DNA of 64,000 nt from an uncultured Clostridia bacterium (GTDB taxonomy: Bacteria > Bacillota > Clostridia > TANB77 > CAG-508), in contig CALXMM010000009.1 of assembly GCA_944389475.1 (NCBI GenBank), positions 1-64,000 of the forward strand. Direction: 5' to 3'. A program made the position numbers and the translations under genes. Below, in pieces: positions 44,777 to 52,420 of this stretch. The first letter of the stretch is position 1. Every line of letters begins with the position of its first letter. The notes under the pieces were generated by a model that made no database searches, was not told where the DNA came from, and worked only from the letters and a program-made list of their open reading frames with translations.

Positions 44777-45244
44777 CTAATAAGAAATCCACTTAATAAA
44801 GTAGCCTTCATGGCTAAATCCCATCTTGGACCAAAAAGCCATTGCACCTTCGAAAGTGCATATTAGGACAATCTTCTTTCTGCCTTCCTTTCCTGCAGAC
44901 CTCTCTATTTCTTCATAGAATTTTCTACCATATCCTAGAAGTTGATAGTGCCAGTCTACTACGAATTTCTGTATTTCAAGCCCGATGTCTCCAACTTTGT
45001 TAATTGTTGCTACTGCAACAACATTTCCTTCAGCATCCTCATACACAAATGTATGTTCTTTGCTATATGGGTTATCGTGCTTGAGAGATTTGCAGAAGGA
45101 ATTAAATGTGGGAGCTGGATCGTAATATAATGAAATTACATCACGTTCCTCACTCCCTTTGCCTTTTTCGTGGCTAAATTCTGTCCGATAAATACACTGT
45201 ACATAAGCATTATAGTCCTTTTCGGTTGCTTCGATTTCACGCAT
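44777..45244 (-). CDS. GNAT family N-acetyltransferase (first of a pair)
   Basis: 155 residues. The GNAT core has VVAVATINKVGDIGLEIQKF, then the acetyl-CoA loop LLGYGRKFYEEIE and the final AMAFWSKMGFSHEGYF. The acceptor is unknown. GGAGG stands eight bases before the ATG at 45244, which I prefer over the frame start at 45274. Its closest visible relative is the next gene upstream (GYGRKFYQAIEE, AIKFWHKMGF), so the two are a diverged duplication. Base composition is less AT-rich than the neighbours, suggesting transfer. Confidence 0.85.
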   Translation of the reverse strand: MREIEATEKDYNAYVQCIYRTEFSHEKGKGSEERDVISLYYDPAPTFNSFCKSLKHDNPYSKEHTFVYEDAEGNVVAVATINKVGDIGLEIQKFVVDWHYQLLGYGRKFYEEIERSAGKEGRKKIVLICTFEGAMAFWSKMGFSHEGYFIKWISY

Positions 45245-45342
45245 TGTAAAATCCTCCATATCTATTGTAAACATAATAATGCAATTATCATTTTACCATA
45301 TTTTGTATTTTATGTCAATTTCATTTTTATTATAAAACAAGA

Positions 45343-45396
45343 AAACAGGAGAAGAAATTTACTACATTTGTAGTTTATATCTTCTCCTGTCTTTCA
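45343..45396 (-). terminator. terminator between the two acetyltransferases
   Basis: ACAGGAGAAGA pairs with TCTTCTCCTGT around a long A/T-rich inner stem, followed by T-rich sequence on the minus strand. Confidence 0.75.
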
Positions 45397-45442
45397 CCAT
45401 CTGGTTGAGAAACTCCTTTCTCTTGGATTTAAATTTTACCAG

Positions 45443-45925
45443 CTAAATATTCTTAGCCAGGAAACCGTTCCCGTAGAAACCCATCTTGTGCCAGAACTTG
45501 ATAGCCCCGTATGCAGCAGTATTCACAGTAATTCTGCGAACTCCTTTCTTACGTGCTTCTTCCTCAATTGCCTGATAGAACTTCCTACCATAGCCCTTGA
45601 GCTGATAATCCTGAGCCACGATGAATACGAGAATAGCAACAGTATGATTTTTCTTATCATGCTGTATATCAGCATAAGCAACTACCTTGCCATCTTCATT
45701 ATCGTACACAAGTTCGAAACAACCAAATTGGTGATCAACAGCTTTGTTCTGCTTAAAGCTCTCCTCAAAGGCTTCATAACTTGGAATCGAATCATCAGAC
45801 AGCTTATCGCTTTTCTGACCGACCACACGGCTATAACCTGTATAATAATTACAAGTAATGTAGCCTTCATAGTCAGCCATGTCCGAAGTGAGTTCCCTCA
45901 TACCAGTCTTGTTCAGTTGACCCAT
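45443..45925 (-). CDS. GNAT family N-acetyltransferase (second of a pair)
   Basis: 160 residues. GNAT features: KVVAYADIQHDKKNHTVAIL, acetyl-CoA loop QLKGYGRKFYQAIEEEARKK and IKFWHKMGFYGNGFL. The acceptor is unknown. GGAGG eight bases before the ATG at 45925 fixes the start. Codon use (many GC-ending codons such as ACC, GAC, CTG) is unlike the surrounding genes, as in its paralogue. The pair was probably acquired together or acquired once and duplicated. Confidence 0.85.
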   Translation of the reverse strand: MGQLNKTGMRELTSDMADYEGYITCNYYTGYSRVVGQKSDKLSDDSIPSYEAFEESFKQNKAVDHQFGCFELVYDNEDGKVVAYADIQHDKKNHTVAILVFIVAQDYQLKGYGRKFYQAIEEEARKKGVRRITVNTAAYGAIKFWHKMGFYGNGFLAKNI

Positions 45926-46047
45926 GGGGTAAACCTCCAAATTCTATAGGTGTATAGATACAAATATTATTGTACCATATTTTTCATAAAAAATCAACCT
46001 GTCCGCCAAAAATGTTATGACTCTCATATGCAAAAAATGAATTTTAT

Positions 46048-46098
46048 TAAGAAAAAAAAGATGAACTTTAAAAATTCTACTTAAAGTTCATCTTTTAC
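46048..46098 (-). terminator. terminator at the end of the 157-residue gene
   Basis: AAAAGATGAACTTTAA and TTAAAGTTCATCTTTT pair across about nine bases; overlaps the gene's last codons. Confidence 0.7.
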
Positions 46099-46561
46099 TT
46101 ATAAATATCTGCAACTTTTTTATAATTCTTCTAAATATTGATTCTTTATGTTTTATTAAAGCCTTACTTTCTTTTTTAGTATTTGTTTTCTCTTTTGTCA
46201 CATTTTCTATATTTTCATTTTTTCTCTTTAGTACTTCTTCTGGTTCATATTTTTCTTTATTTTTTTCTATATATGCTTTTTCATTTTCCTCATATATTTT
46301 TTCAAGTCTAGCCTTTTCGTTTTCATCATTACACATATACCTTAAATATAATAAAGCTATTAGTGCTAATGTATCTTCCTCTAGATTTTGTTTATCTATT
46401 GGAATATTCCTATTTATATGTTTAATATAATTTTTATCTTTCTCCTGTTTAAAAAATTCTCTTACTTTGCTTGGAATTTTATTTTTATCACTATCATCTA
46501 GCATTTCAATGAACTCATCTAGTTCAGCATATGCTCGCCTTGTCTTTAGTGAAACCTCCAA
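46088..46561 (-). CDS. unknown charged helical protein
   Basis: 157 residues, not recognised by name. The beginning (VSLKTRRAYAELDEFIEMLDD), the central NLEEDTLALIALLYLRYMCNDE and a highly basic C-terminus suggest a soluble all-helical protein. I have an impression that similar proteins occur in gut Clostridia but can give no function. The start is a TTG with GGGTGA upstream; the GGAGG in the sequence lies inside the first codons and leads to no usable start, so the start is uncertain. Confidence 0.6.
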   Translation of the reverse strand: MEVSLKTRRAYAELDEFIEMLDDSDKNKIPSKVREFFKQEKDKNYIKHINRNIPIDKQNLEEDTLALIALLYLRYMCNDENEKARLEKIYEENEKAYIEKNKEKYEPEEVLKRKNENIENVTKEKTNTKKESKALIKHKESIFRRIIKKLQIFISKR

Positions 46562-46770
46562 TTAACTCACCCTTTATTTTTTTAATTTTATAATTTATCA
46601 ACAAGAAAACATTCACATTAATTTCTTGTAAATTTCTTCTTAATTATATACTTAATTCCAAAATTTAACAAGTTTAAATATAAATTTATTAGTTTAAATT
46701 TTTATAGTAAAAAATAAAATTGCCTACATTTACTTAAACATACTTCGACAATTTTAGATTTTTTTTAGTC

Positions 46771-46799
46771 TTGACTTGTCTTTTTTAATAATGTATTAT
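46771..46799 (+). promoter_or_regulatory. promoter of rubrerythrin
   Basis: TTGACT, 17-base spacer, TATTAT, 30 bases before the ATG. Confidence 0.8.
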
Positions 46800-46829
46800 A
46801 TAGTTACAAGTATAAATAGGAGGTATATT

Positions 46830-47363
46830 ATGGAATTAAAAGGATCAAAAACAGAAGCTAATTTAAAAGCTGCTTTCGCAGGTGAATCAGAGGCTAGAAA
46901 TAAATACACTTATTTTGCAAGTGTAGCAAAAAAAGAAGGTTATGAACAAATAGCAGCACTATTTTTAGAAACTGCAGAAAATGAAAAAGAACATGCTAAA
47001 ATTCATTTTAAATACTTAAATGGTATCGGTGATACAATGCAAAACTTAGCAGATGCAGCTGCTGGTGAAAATTATGAATGGACAGATATGTATAAAAGAT
47101 TCGCAGAAGAAGCTGATGAAGAAGGATTTACAGAAATAGCTGCAAAATTTAGAGCTATTGGAGAAGTAGAAAAACATCATGAAGAAAGATATAGAAAATT
47201 ATTAGATAACTTAAAAGATGGAGAAGTTTTCAAAAAAGGAAGTATTGTAGTTTGGAAATGTAGAAACTGTGGTCATATTGTTGTTGGAACAGAAGCTCCA
47301 AAGGTATGCCCTGTTTGCAATCATCCTCAATCATTCTTCGAAGTTAATGCAGAAAATTACTAA
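46830..47363 (+). CDS. rbr: rubrerythrin
   Basis: 177 residues. The N-terminal ferritin-like di-iron domain has [13 protein letters not shown] and [12 protein letters not shown], and later [10 protein letters not shown], giving the Glu and His ligands. The C-terminal rubredoxin-like domain has CRNCG and CPVCNHP (two CxxC pairs binding one iron). It reduces hydrogen peroxide in anaerobes. The start at 46830 is set by AGGAGG; the longer frame from 46776 runs through the promoter. Single gene, plus strand. Confidence 0.95.
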   Translation: MELKGSKTEANLKAAFAGESEARNKYTYFASVAKKEGYEQIAALFLETAENEKEHAKIHFKYLNGIGDTMQNLADAAAGENYEWTDMYKRFAEEADEEGFTEIAAKFRAIGEVEKHHEERYRKLLDNLKDGEVFKKGSIVVWKCRNCGHIVVGTEAPKVCPVCNHPQSFFEVNAENY

Positions 47364-47437
47364 TACATAATATGCACCAATTTTAAAATAAAATCTTTTG
47401 ATTATATTCCACATTTTAATTGGTCGCACAAATATTA

Positions 47438-47470
47438 AAAGCTTGATGTTTAAAACACCAAGCTTTTTCT
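47438..47470. terminator. bidirectional terminator between rbr and rimO
   Basis: AAAAGCTTG pairs with CAAGCTTTT, flanked by A- and T-runs, lying between convergent genes. Confidence 0.85.
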
Positions 47471-47474
47471 TGTC

Positions 47475-48833
47475 TTATTTTTTTATTTCTGTTATTAAAT
47501 CATATTCATTTGAATCAACTATAATACAATTTACAAAATTTCCAATCTCTAATTCTTTATCATTTTTTATATAAATAATTCCATCAATATCAGGCACTTC
47601 GTATTGGCTTCTACCAACATAATATTTTTCATCAAATGTAATTCCTTCTACTAGTACTTTAATTTCTTTTCCTATTAATTTTTCTAGATTTTCTTTAGAA
47701 ACTTCTTGTTGTATTTGCATAATTTTATTATATCTTGATTTTTTTGTCATATAGTGAACTTGTTCCTTTAACCTTGAAGCTGGTGTTCCATCTTCTTTTG
47801 AATATGTAAATGCTCCTAAATTTTCAAATTTTGCCTTTTTCAAAAATTCACAAAGTTCATTAAAATCTTCTTTGGTTTCACCCGGAAATCCAACCATTAC
47901 TGTAGTTCTAATAATTACATCTGGTATATTAGCTCTAATTTTACTAATAACATCTTCTATATTTTGTTTATTTGTTTTTCTGTTCATCCTCTTTAGAACT
48001 GAATTAGAAATATGTTGTATTGGAATATCGAAATATTTACAAATCTTCTTTTCTTCCTTAACTGCCTTAATTAATTCATCATCTATCCCTTCCGGATAAG
48101 AATATAAAAATCTAATCCATTCTATTCCATCTATCTTGCAAAGTTTTCTAAGTAATTGTGCTAAACGTGGTTCTCCATATAAGTCCAAACCATATTTTGT
48201 AGTATCTTGAGCAATAACAATTAGCTCCTTAATACCTTTCTTCGCAAGTAATTTTGCCTCTTCTATAATATCTTCTTCCGGTCTACTTATAAAAGGTCCT
48301 CTAATAAATGGAATTGCACAATATGTACACCTATTGCTACATCCTTCTCCAATTTTTAAATATGCAAAATTCTCCCCAGTTGATATCTCTCTTTCGAAAA
48401 ATTGCTCTTTAGTTGGTAAAGGTAATGGTTCTTTAGGATAATTAGTAAGCTTTCCATATTTCTTATTGCTATTCTCCAACTTATTATTAATTAAGTTTTC
48501 AATATCTGTGTAAAAATGTCCATATTGGTCAAGTCTTATCCACAAATCAACTTCTGGCATTGACCTTTTCAATTCATCAGTATATCTTTGCACCAAACAT
48601 CCCATAGCAATTAAGTACTTACATTTCTTCTTTTTATATTCTGACATCTCTAAAAGTGTATTTATGGCTTCTTCTTTAGCTGAATCTATAAATCCACAAG
48701 TATTTACAATAATCATTTCTGCTTCTTCTGGATTATTTACAATTTCCATTCCATGTTCTTTTAAAATTCCTATAGCTATTTCTGTGTCCACTAAATTTTT
48801 AGAACATCCCAATGATACAAAACCTACTTTCAT
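47475..48833 (-). CDS. rimO: ribosomal protein S12 methylthiotransferase
   Basis: 452 residues. The N-terminal UPF0004 domain has three conserved Cys (GCSKN near 10, NTCGF near 46, MGCLVQ near 80). The radical SAM core has CSNRCTYCAIPFIRGP (CxxxCxxC) near 155-170. A C-terminal TRAM domain follows. The internal SRPEEDI also fits RimO rather than MiaB. It methylthiolates an Asp of S12. Last of the pth-rng-rimO run, 30 bases after rng. Confidence 0.93.
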   Translation of the reverse strand: MKVGFVSLGCSKNLVDTEIAIGILKEHGMEIVNNPEEAEMIIVNTCGFIDSAKEEAINTLLEMSEYKKKKCKYLIAMGCLVQRYTDELKRSMPEVDLWIRLDQYGHFYTDIENLINNKLENSNKKYGKLTNYPKEPLPLPTKEQFFEREISTGENFAYLKIGEGCSNRCTYCAIPFIRGPFISRPEEDIIEEAKLLAKKGIKELIVIAQDTTKYGLDLYGEPRLAQLLRKLCKIDGIEWIRFLYSYPEGIDDELIKAVKEEKKICKYFDIPIQHISNSVLKRMNRKTNKQNIEDVISKIRANIPDVIIRTTVMVGFPGETKEDFNELCEFLKKAKFENLGAFTYSKEDGTPASRLKEQVHYMTKKSRYNKIMQIQQEVSKENLEKLIGKEIKVLVEGITFDEKYYVGRSQYEVPDIDGIIYIKNDKELEIGNFVNCIIVDSNEYDLITEIKK

Positions 48834-48863
48834 TATTACTCCTTTCTTTGCACAATATATAAT

Positions 48864-49982
48864 TTAATACATTTTCTTCCTTGTTAATTCTAACAAATTT
48901 AATTTTGTAAACCCTTCTATTTGAACTTTTGCTCTATCCTTTTGTACTTCTTCCAAAAAAAGATTAATTATATCATTTCTATTTGATTCTTCTAACATAT
49001 CTATATAATCCACTACAATTATTCCGCCAATATCACGTAATCTAATTTGCTTAGCAATTTCTTTTGTTGCTTCCTTATTAACTTTTAAAACAGTTTCATC
49101 TAAATTATATCTTCCTACACACTTTCCAGAATTAACATCTATAGCTGTTAAAGCTTCTGTTTTATCAATCACAATATATCCACCACATTTTAACCAAACT
49201 TTATTATTATTCAACTCTTGTAATTCTTTTTGAATTGAATATTGGTCAAATACATCAGCATCATATATTATATCTATTTTGTTTTCTAAATTGTATTCTT
49301 TTAAAAATTTTAGTATTTTCTCATTCTCATTTTTATTATTAGTAATAATTTTATTTACATCAGTTGTACCCAAAATTAATAATTTTACTATATTATTATT
49401 TTCATCTAGAATGCAAGGAGAATCATCTTTACTTGTAGCTATTTGTTTATTTATATTATCCCATTTTTCCAATAATCTTTTTATGTCATCCAATATTTCT
49501 TGCTTATCTGCTATAGTACAACCTGTTCTTATAATTGCTCCAAAACCTTGTGGGATATTTTTTTTCACAAAATTCTTTAGCTCTTCTTTTTTTATTTCAT
49601 CAGTTATTTTTCTAGATGCTGTAACAAAATCAGCTTTAGGCATTAAAACAATTTGTCTACCTGTTAATTTTATATTGGTTGTAAGCTTTGCCCCCTTTTG
49701 ATTTATAGGATTTTTTTGTACTTGTACTAAAATCTTTTCATTCAATTTTATTTCTTTATTTGTTTTATACAAATCATCAAAATGTATAAAAGCATTTTTT
49801 TCTTTTCCTATATCTACAAAGGCTGCATTTATACCAGGTACAATATTTTTTATCACTCCAAGATAAATGTTTCCTTCTATATTTTCTGAAGAATTCATCT
49901 CATATTTTTCTACAACATGATAATTATCTATTAAAGTTATAATTTTTTTGTTCTGCACAACTTTTATTCTTATTTCTTGCAT
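48864..49982 (-). CDS. rng: ribonuclease G/E family protein, short form
   Basis: 372 residues. It has the S1 domain (GNIYLGVIKNIVPGINAAFVDIG), the RNase H-like and DNase I-like core (TALTAIDVNSGKCVG, DIGGIIVVDYIDM with catalytic Asp), then stops at NLLELTRKKMY. Typical RNase G continues with a zinc-link Cys pair and a small domain; none is present. It is probably a short family form or a truncated gene; the catalytic residues are intact. AAAGGA before the ATG at 49982 sets the start. It lies between pth and rimO. Confidence 0.85.
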   Translation of the reverse strand: MQEIRIKVVQNKKIITLIDNYHVVEKYEMNSSENIEGNIYLGVIKNIVPGINAAFVDIGKEKNAFIHFDDLYKTNKEIKLNEKILVQVQKNPINQKGAKLTTNIKLTGRQIVLMPKADFVTASRKITDEIKKEELKNFVKKNIPQGFGAIIRTGCTIADKQEILDDIKRLLEKWDNINKQIATSKDDSPCILDENNNIVKLLILGTTDVNKIITNNKNENEKILKFLKEYNLENKIDIIYDADVFDQYSIQKELQELNNNKVWLKCGGYIVIDKTEALTAIDVNSGKCVGRYNLDETVLKVNKEATKEIAKQIRLRDIGGIIVVDYIDMLEESNRNDIINLFLEEVQKDRAKVQIEGFTKLNLLELTRKKMY

Positions 49983-49998
49983 GTTTTTTCCTTTCAAA

Positions 49999-50556
49999 CT
50001 AGTTATACATATTCATTGCTTTATCTATGCCATAAGTAATAATGTCACAAACTGCATCTGCAGCTTTCTTAGTAGATTCAGCCAAAATTTCTCTTTCTTC
50101 TCCCTGAATTTTTTGAATTACATACGCAATCATCATTTCCTTAAACATAGGTTTACCAATACCAACTCTTATTCGTGGAAAATCTTCTGTCTGTAGTTCC
50201 TCCACCACAGATTTCATTCCATTATGGCTACCAGGTCCACCTTTTTTCCTAATTTTGATTTTACCCAAATCTACATCTATATCATCATAAATAACAATAA
50301 TATTTTCTGATGGGATTTTAAAAAATTCCTTATATTTAATAATTGACTCTCCACTTAAATTCATATATGTTTGAGGCTTTAATAAAATTACTTTTTCATT
50401 ATTAATTAATCCTTCTCCATATAAACCTTTAAACTTTTCCTTAGAAACATTTACATTAAGCTTCTCGCTTAAATGATTAATCGTATCAAAACCCATATTA
50501 TGTCTCGTATTAGAATATTCACCTTCTGGATTTCCCAAACCTACTACTAAATACAT
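49999..50556 (-). CDS. pth: peptidyl-tRNA hydrolase
   Basis: 185 residues. It opens YLVVGLGNPEGEYSNTRHNMGF with the catalytic His, followed by KPQTYMNLSG and VIYDDIDVDLGKIKIRKKGG, and GSHNGMKSV. It recycles peptidyl-tRNA released from stalled ribosomes. Of two adjacent ATGs, the second gives better spacing from GGAGG. First gene of the pth-rng-rimO run. Confidence 0.96.
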   Translation of the reverse strand: MYLVVGLGNPEGEYSNTRHNMGFDTINHLSEKLNVNVSKEKFKGLYGEGLINNEKVILLKPQTYMNLSGESIIKYKEFFKIPSENIIVIYDDIDVDLGKIKIRKKGGPGSHNGMKSVVEELQTEDFPRIRVGIGKPMFKEMMIAYVIQKIQGEEREILAESTKKAADAVCDIITYGIDKAMNMYN

Positions 50557-50571
50557 CATTTCCTCCTATTT

Positions 50572-50614
50572 TGAACTTTAGGGACGGACCTTAAAGTTCA
50601 AATTTTATGTTAAT
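50572..50614 (-). repeat. 43-nt palindromic repeat, copy 1
   Basis: On the minus strand this is base-for-base identical to copy 3 at 60991-61033 (43 of 43). The core is a hairpin with arms GAACTTTAAGG and CCCTAAAGTTC around TCCGT, preceded by ATTAACATAAAATTT. It lies between the VanW-like gene and pth. Confidence 0.85.
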
Positions 50615-50708
50615 TTGTGCTTTTGACCTTTAAAACTTGCATTACTCTAAAAGACCTCTAAAAATTCCATATTAGGAAATAGTGATTTTGAGGACTGTCC
50701 CTAAATCC

Positions 50709-52193
50709 CTAATGTCTTTTGTAAGTATCTCTACTTATTCTTCCTGAACTTATAACCTGTCCATTTTGTTTTACTGTTTTGTATGTTTCTGATTTTATGC
50801 TTTTTGATGTTTTTTCTATTACCTTTGATGTTATTTCTACTTCATAGTCTGGATTTTCTTTTAATCCATAAATTTCGCATTTTGCTACTCCACCACTTAC
50901 TGTGCAAAGTATTTTTACTGGATAATTTCTTGTGTTTTTAAATCTAAAATCTATTGAACCATATACTACTGTTGCATCTCTTCCTGCATTTGCATATGAT
51001 GGTACAAATTGATGGTTCCTTCTTTCCACAATTTCTAAGTTTGCATATAATACTGCATTATATAATGTTGTAGAAATTTGGCAAATACCTCCACCTAAAC
51101 CATCAACAACTTCTCCATTTTGATAGATTGGCGCTTCTTTATATCCTGCTGCAATTGTTCTTTCTCCTACAACTGTATTATATGAGAAAGTTTCACCAGG
51201 CATTAATACTGTTCCGTTTATTTTTTCTGCTGCTAATTTTAAATTTGTTGTTCTATCTTTATCTCCTGCATTATATTTTGTAGAGAATGAAGATAATAAA
51301 TCTGGAAATGCTTCTGTACCAATCATATTTGTTGTTACATTTGGTGAAGTATATTTTAATGGTATTTCGTATTCATCCTTGTCTTCTTGTAACATTGCCT
51401 TTGCTTCATCCACAGAAATTTTAAAGTCAACTCCATTTTCATGTGGATGTACTACATATGGATTTGTTGTATAGTATGCATCTACTGGCTCTTTATATAT
51501 TTCACTGTGTATTTTGTCTATATCAATAGCATCTGGGTCTTTAGAAACAGTTGTTAATTCAATCTTATTACTTGCATAAGATAAATCTTGAATCTTGTTC
51601 TTTATATTTTCTATTGATGGCGTAACATCTACAATATTTCCGGTTTTTCCTTTTGTAATTACCAATGTTTTTCCATCTACATAATAACTGCTCTGTACAA
51701 CTGCATCTGGTAATTTGGTAGAAATATCATTAAGTACATTTGTACATTGTTCATTATTTAATGTTACATTTAATCCCAAATCCTGTGATGAAACTAAATC
51801 TCTAATTATTGTACCCATATTACTAAAAATATTTCCATCTCTACCTATATTATAAGCTCTATCTACAGCCTCTTCTATATTGAAATTAGCTCCTAAATCA
51901 TCCAAGTTTAGCTGAGTTTCGTAATCTCCGTGTACAACAGTTAAATTGTCCGGCAAAACTTTTGAAAACTCATCATTTACTTTTTGTATAGCTTGCTGTT
52001 TGGTTAATCCTGAAACTTGAACACCTTTTATATGCACTCCAGGTATTATTTTGTCACTAGAAGAAATATAAATTGTTATACCTAAAAATACAATAAAAAA
52101 TATTAGTAAAAAGCTTATAAAAAAAATTCCTAAAATTAAACCTATATTATTATGTTCTTTATTTTCTACAATTTTTAAGTCTGTTGCTCCCAC
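50709..52193 (-). CDS. VanW family protein with peptidoglycan-binding-like N-terminal domains
   Basis: 494 residues: one membrane helix (about 17-40), then extracellular PG_binding_4/YoaR-like modules (GVQVSGLTKQQAIQKVNDEF), and the VanW domain with GETFSYNTVVGERT and GGGICQISTTLYNAVLYANL, ending in a beta-rich tail. VanW occurs in some vancomycin clusters, but most members, like this one, are chromosomal wall-associated proteins of unknown function, so no resistance is implied. The start is a GTG with AAAGGAG. It is flanked on both sides by palindromic repeat copies. Confidence 0.88.
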   Translation of the reverse strand: MGATDLKIVENKEHNNIGLILGIFFISFLLIFFIVFLGITIYISSSDKIIPGVHIKGVQVSGLTKQQAIQKVNDEFSKVLPDNLTVVHGDYETQLNLDDLGANFNIEEAVDRAYNIGRDGNIFSNMGTIIRDLVSSQDLGLNVTLNNEQCTNVLNDISTKLPDAVVQSSYYVDGKTLVITKGKTGNIVDVTPSIENIKNKIQDLSYASNKIELTTVSKDPDAIDIDKIHSEIYKEPVDAYYTTNPYVVHPHENGVDFKISVDEAKAMLQEDKDEYEIPLKYTSPNVTTNMIGTEAFPDLLSSFSTKYNAGDKDRTTNLKLAAEKINGTVLMPGETFSYNTVVGERTIAAGYKEAPIYQNGEVVDGLGGGICQISTTLYNAVLYANLEIVERRNHQFVPSYANAGRDATVVYGSIDFRFKNTRNYPVKILCTVSGGVAKCEIYGLKENPDYEVEITSKVIEKTSKSIKSETYKTVKQNGQVISSGRISRDTYKRH

Positions 52194-52228
52194 TTTTTTC
52201 TCCTTTAATCGTTTAAAAATGCACCTAT

Positions 52229-52257
52229 ATTATACTATATTTCGACCATTATTACAA
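52229..52257 (-). promoter_or_regulatory. promoter of the VanW-family gene
   Basis: Minus strand: TTGTAA, 17-base spacer, TATAAT. Confidence 0.7.
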
Positions 52258-52261
52258 TAAC

Positions 52262-52335
52262 GAACTTTAGGGACGGACCTAAAAGTTCAAAAAATTAACA
52301 TAAAAAATGAACTTTAAGGTCCGTCCCCTTAGTTC
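52262..52335. repeat. palindromic repeat, copy 2 (two hairpins)
   Basis: Two hairpins related to the 43-nt repeat: GAACTTTAGGGACGGACC... at 52262-52288 and an inverted one at 52309-52335, joined by an ATTAACATAAAA spacer. It differs at a few positions from copies 1 and 3. It lies between virD4 and the VanW-family promoter. Confidence 0.8.
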
Positions 52336-52342
52336 ATAGTTC

Positions 52343-52393
52343 AAAAAAACATCCAAAATGTTAAAATATATCTAACATTTTGGATGTTTTTAT
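52343..52393 (-). terminator. terminator of the VirD4 operon
   Basis: AAAAACATCCAAAATGTTA and its complement form a long stem with T-run on the minus strand. Confidence 0.85.
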
Positions 52394-52420
52394 TATAATA
52401 TCTTTATGTTTTCGAATTAT

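Noticed and set aside
50709-52193. Vancomycin resistance through VanW
   Set aside because: No vanHAX or VanRS genes; VanW-domain proteins are common chromosomal wall proteins without resistance role.
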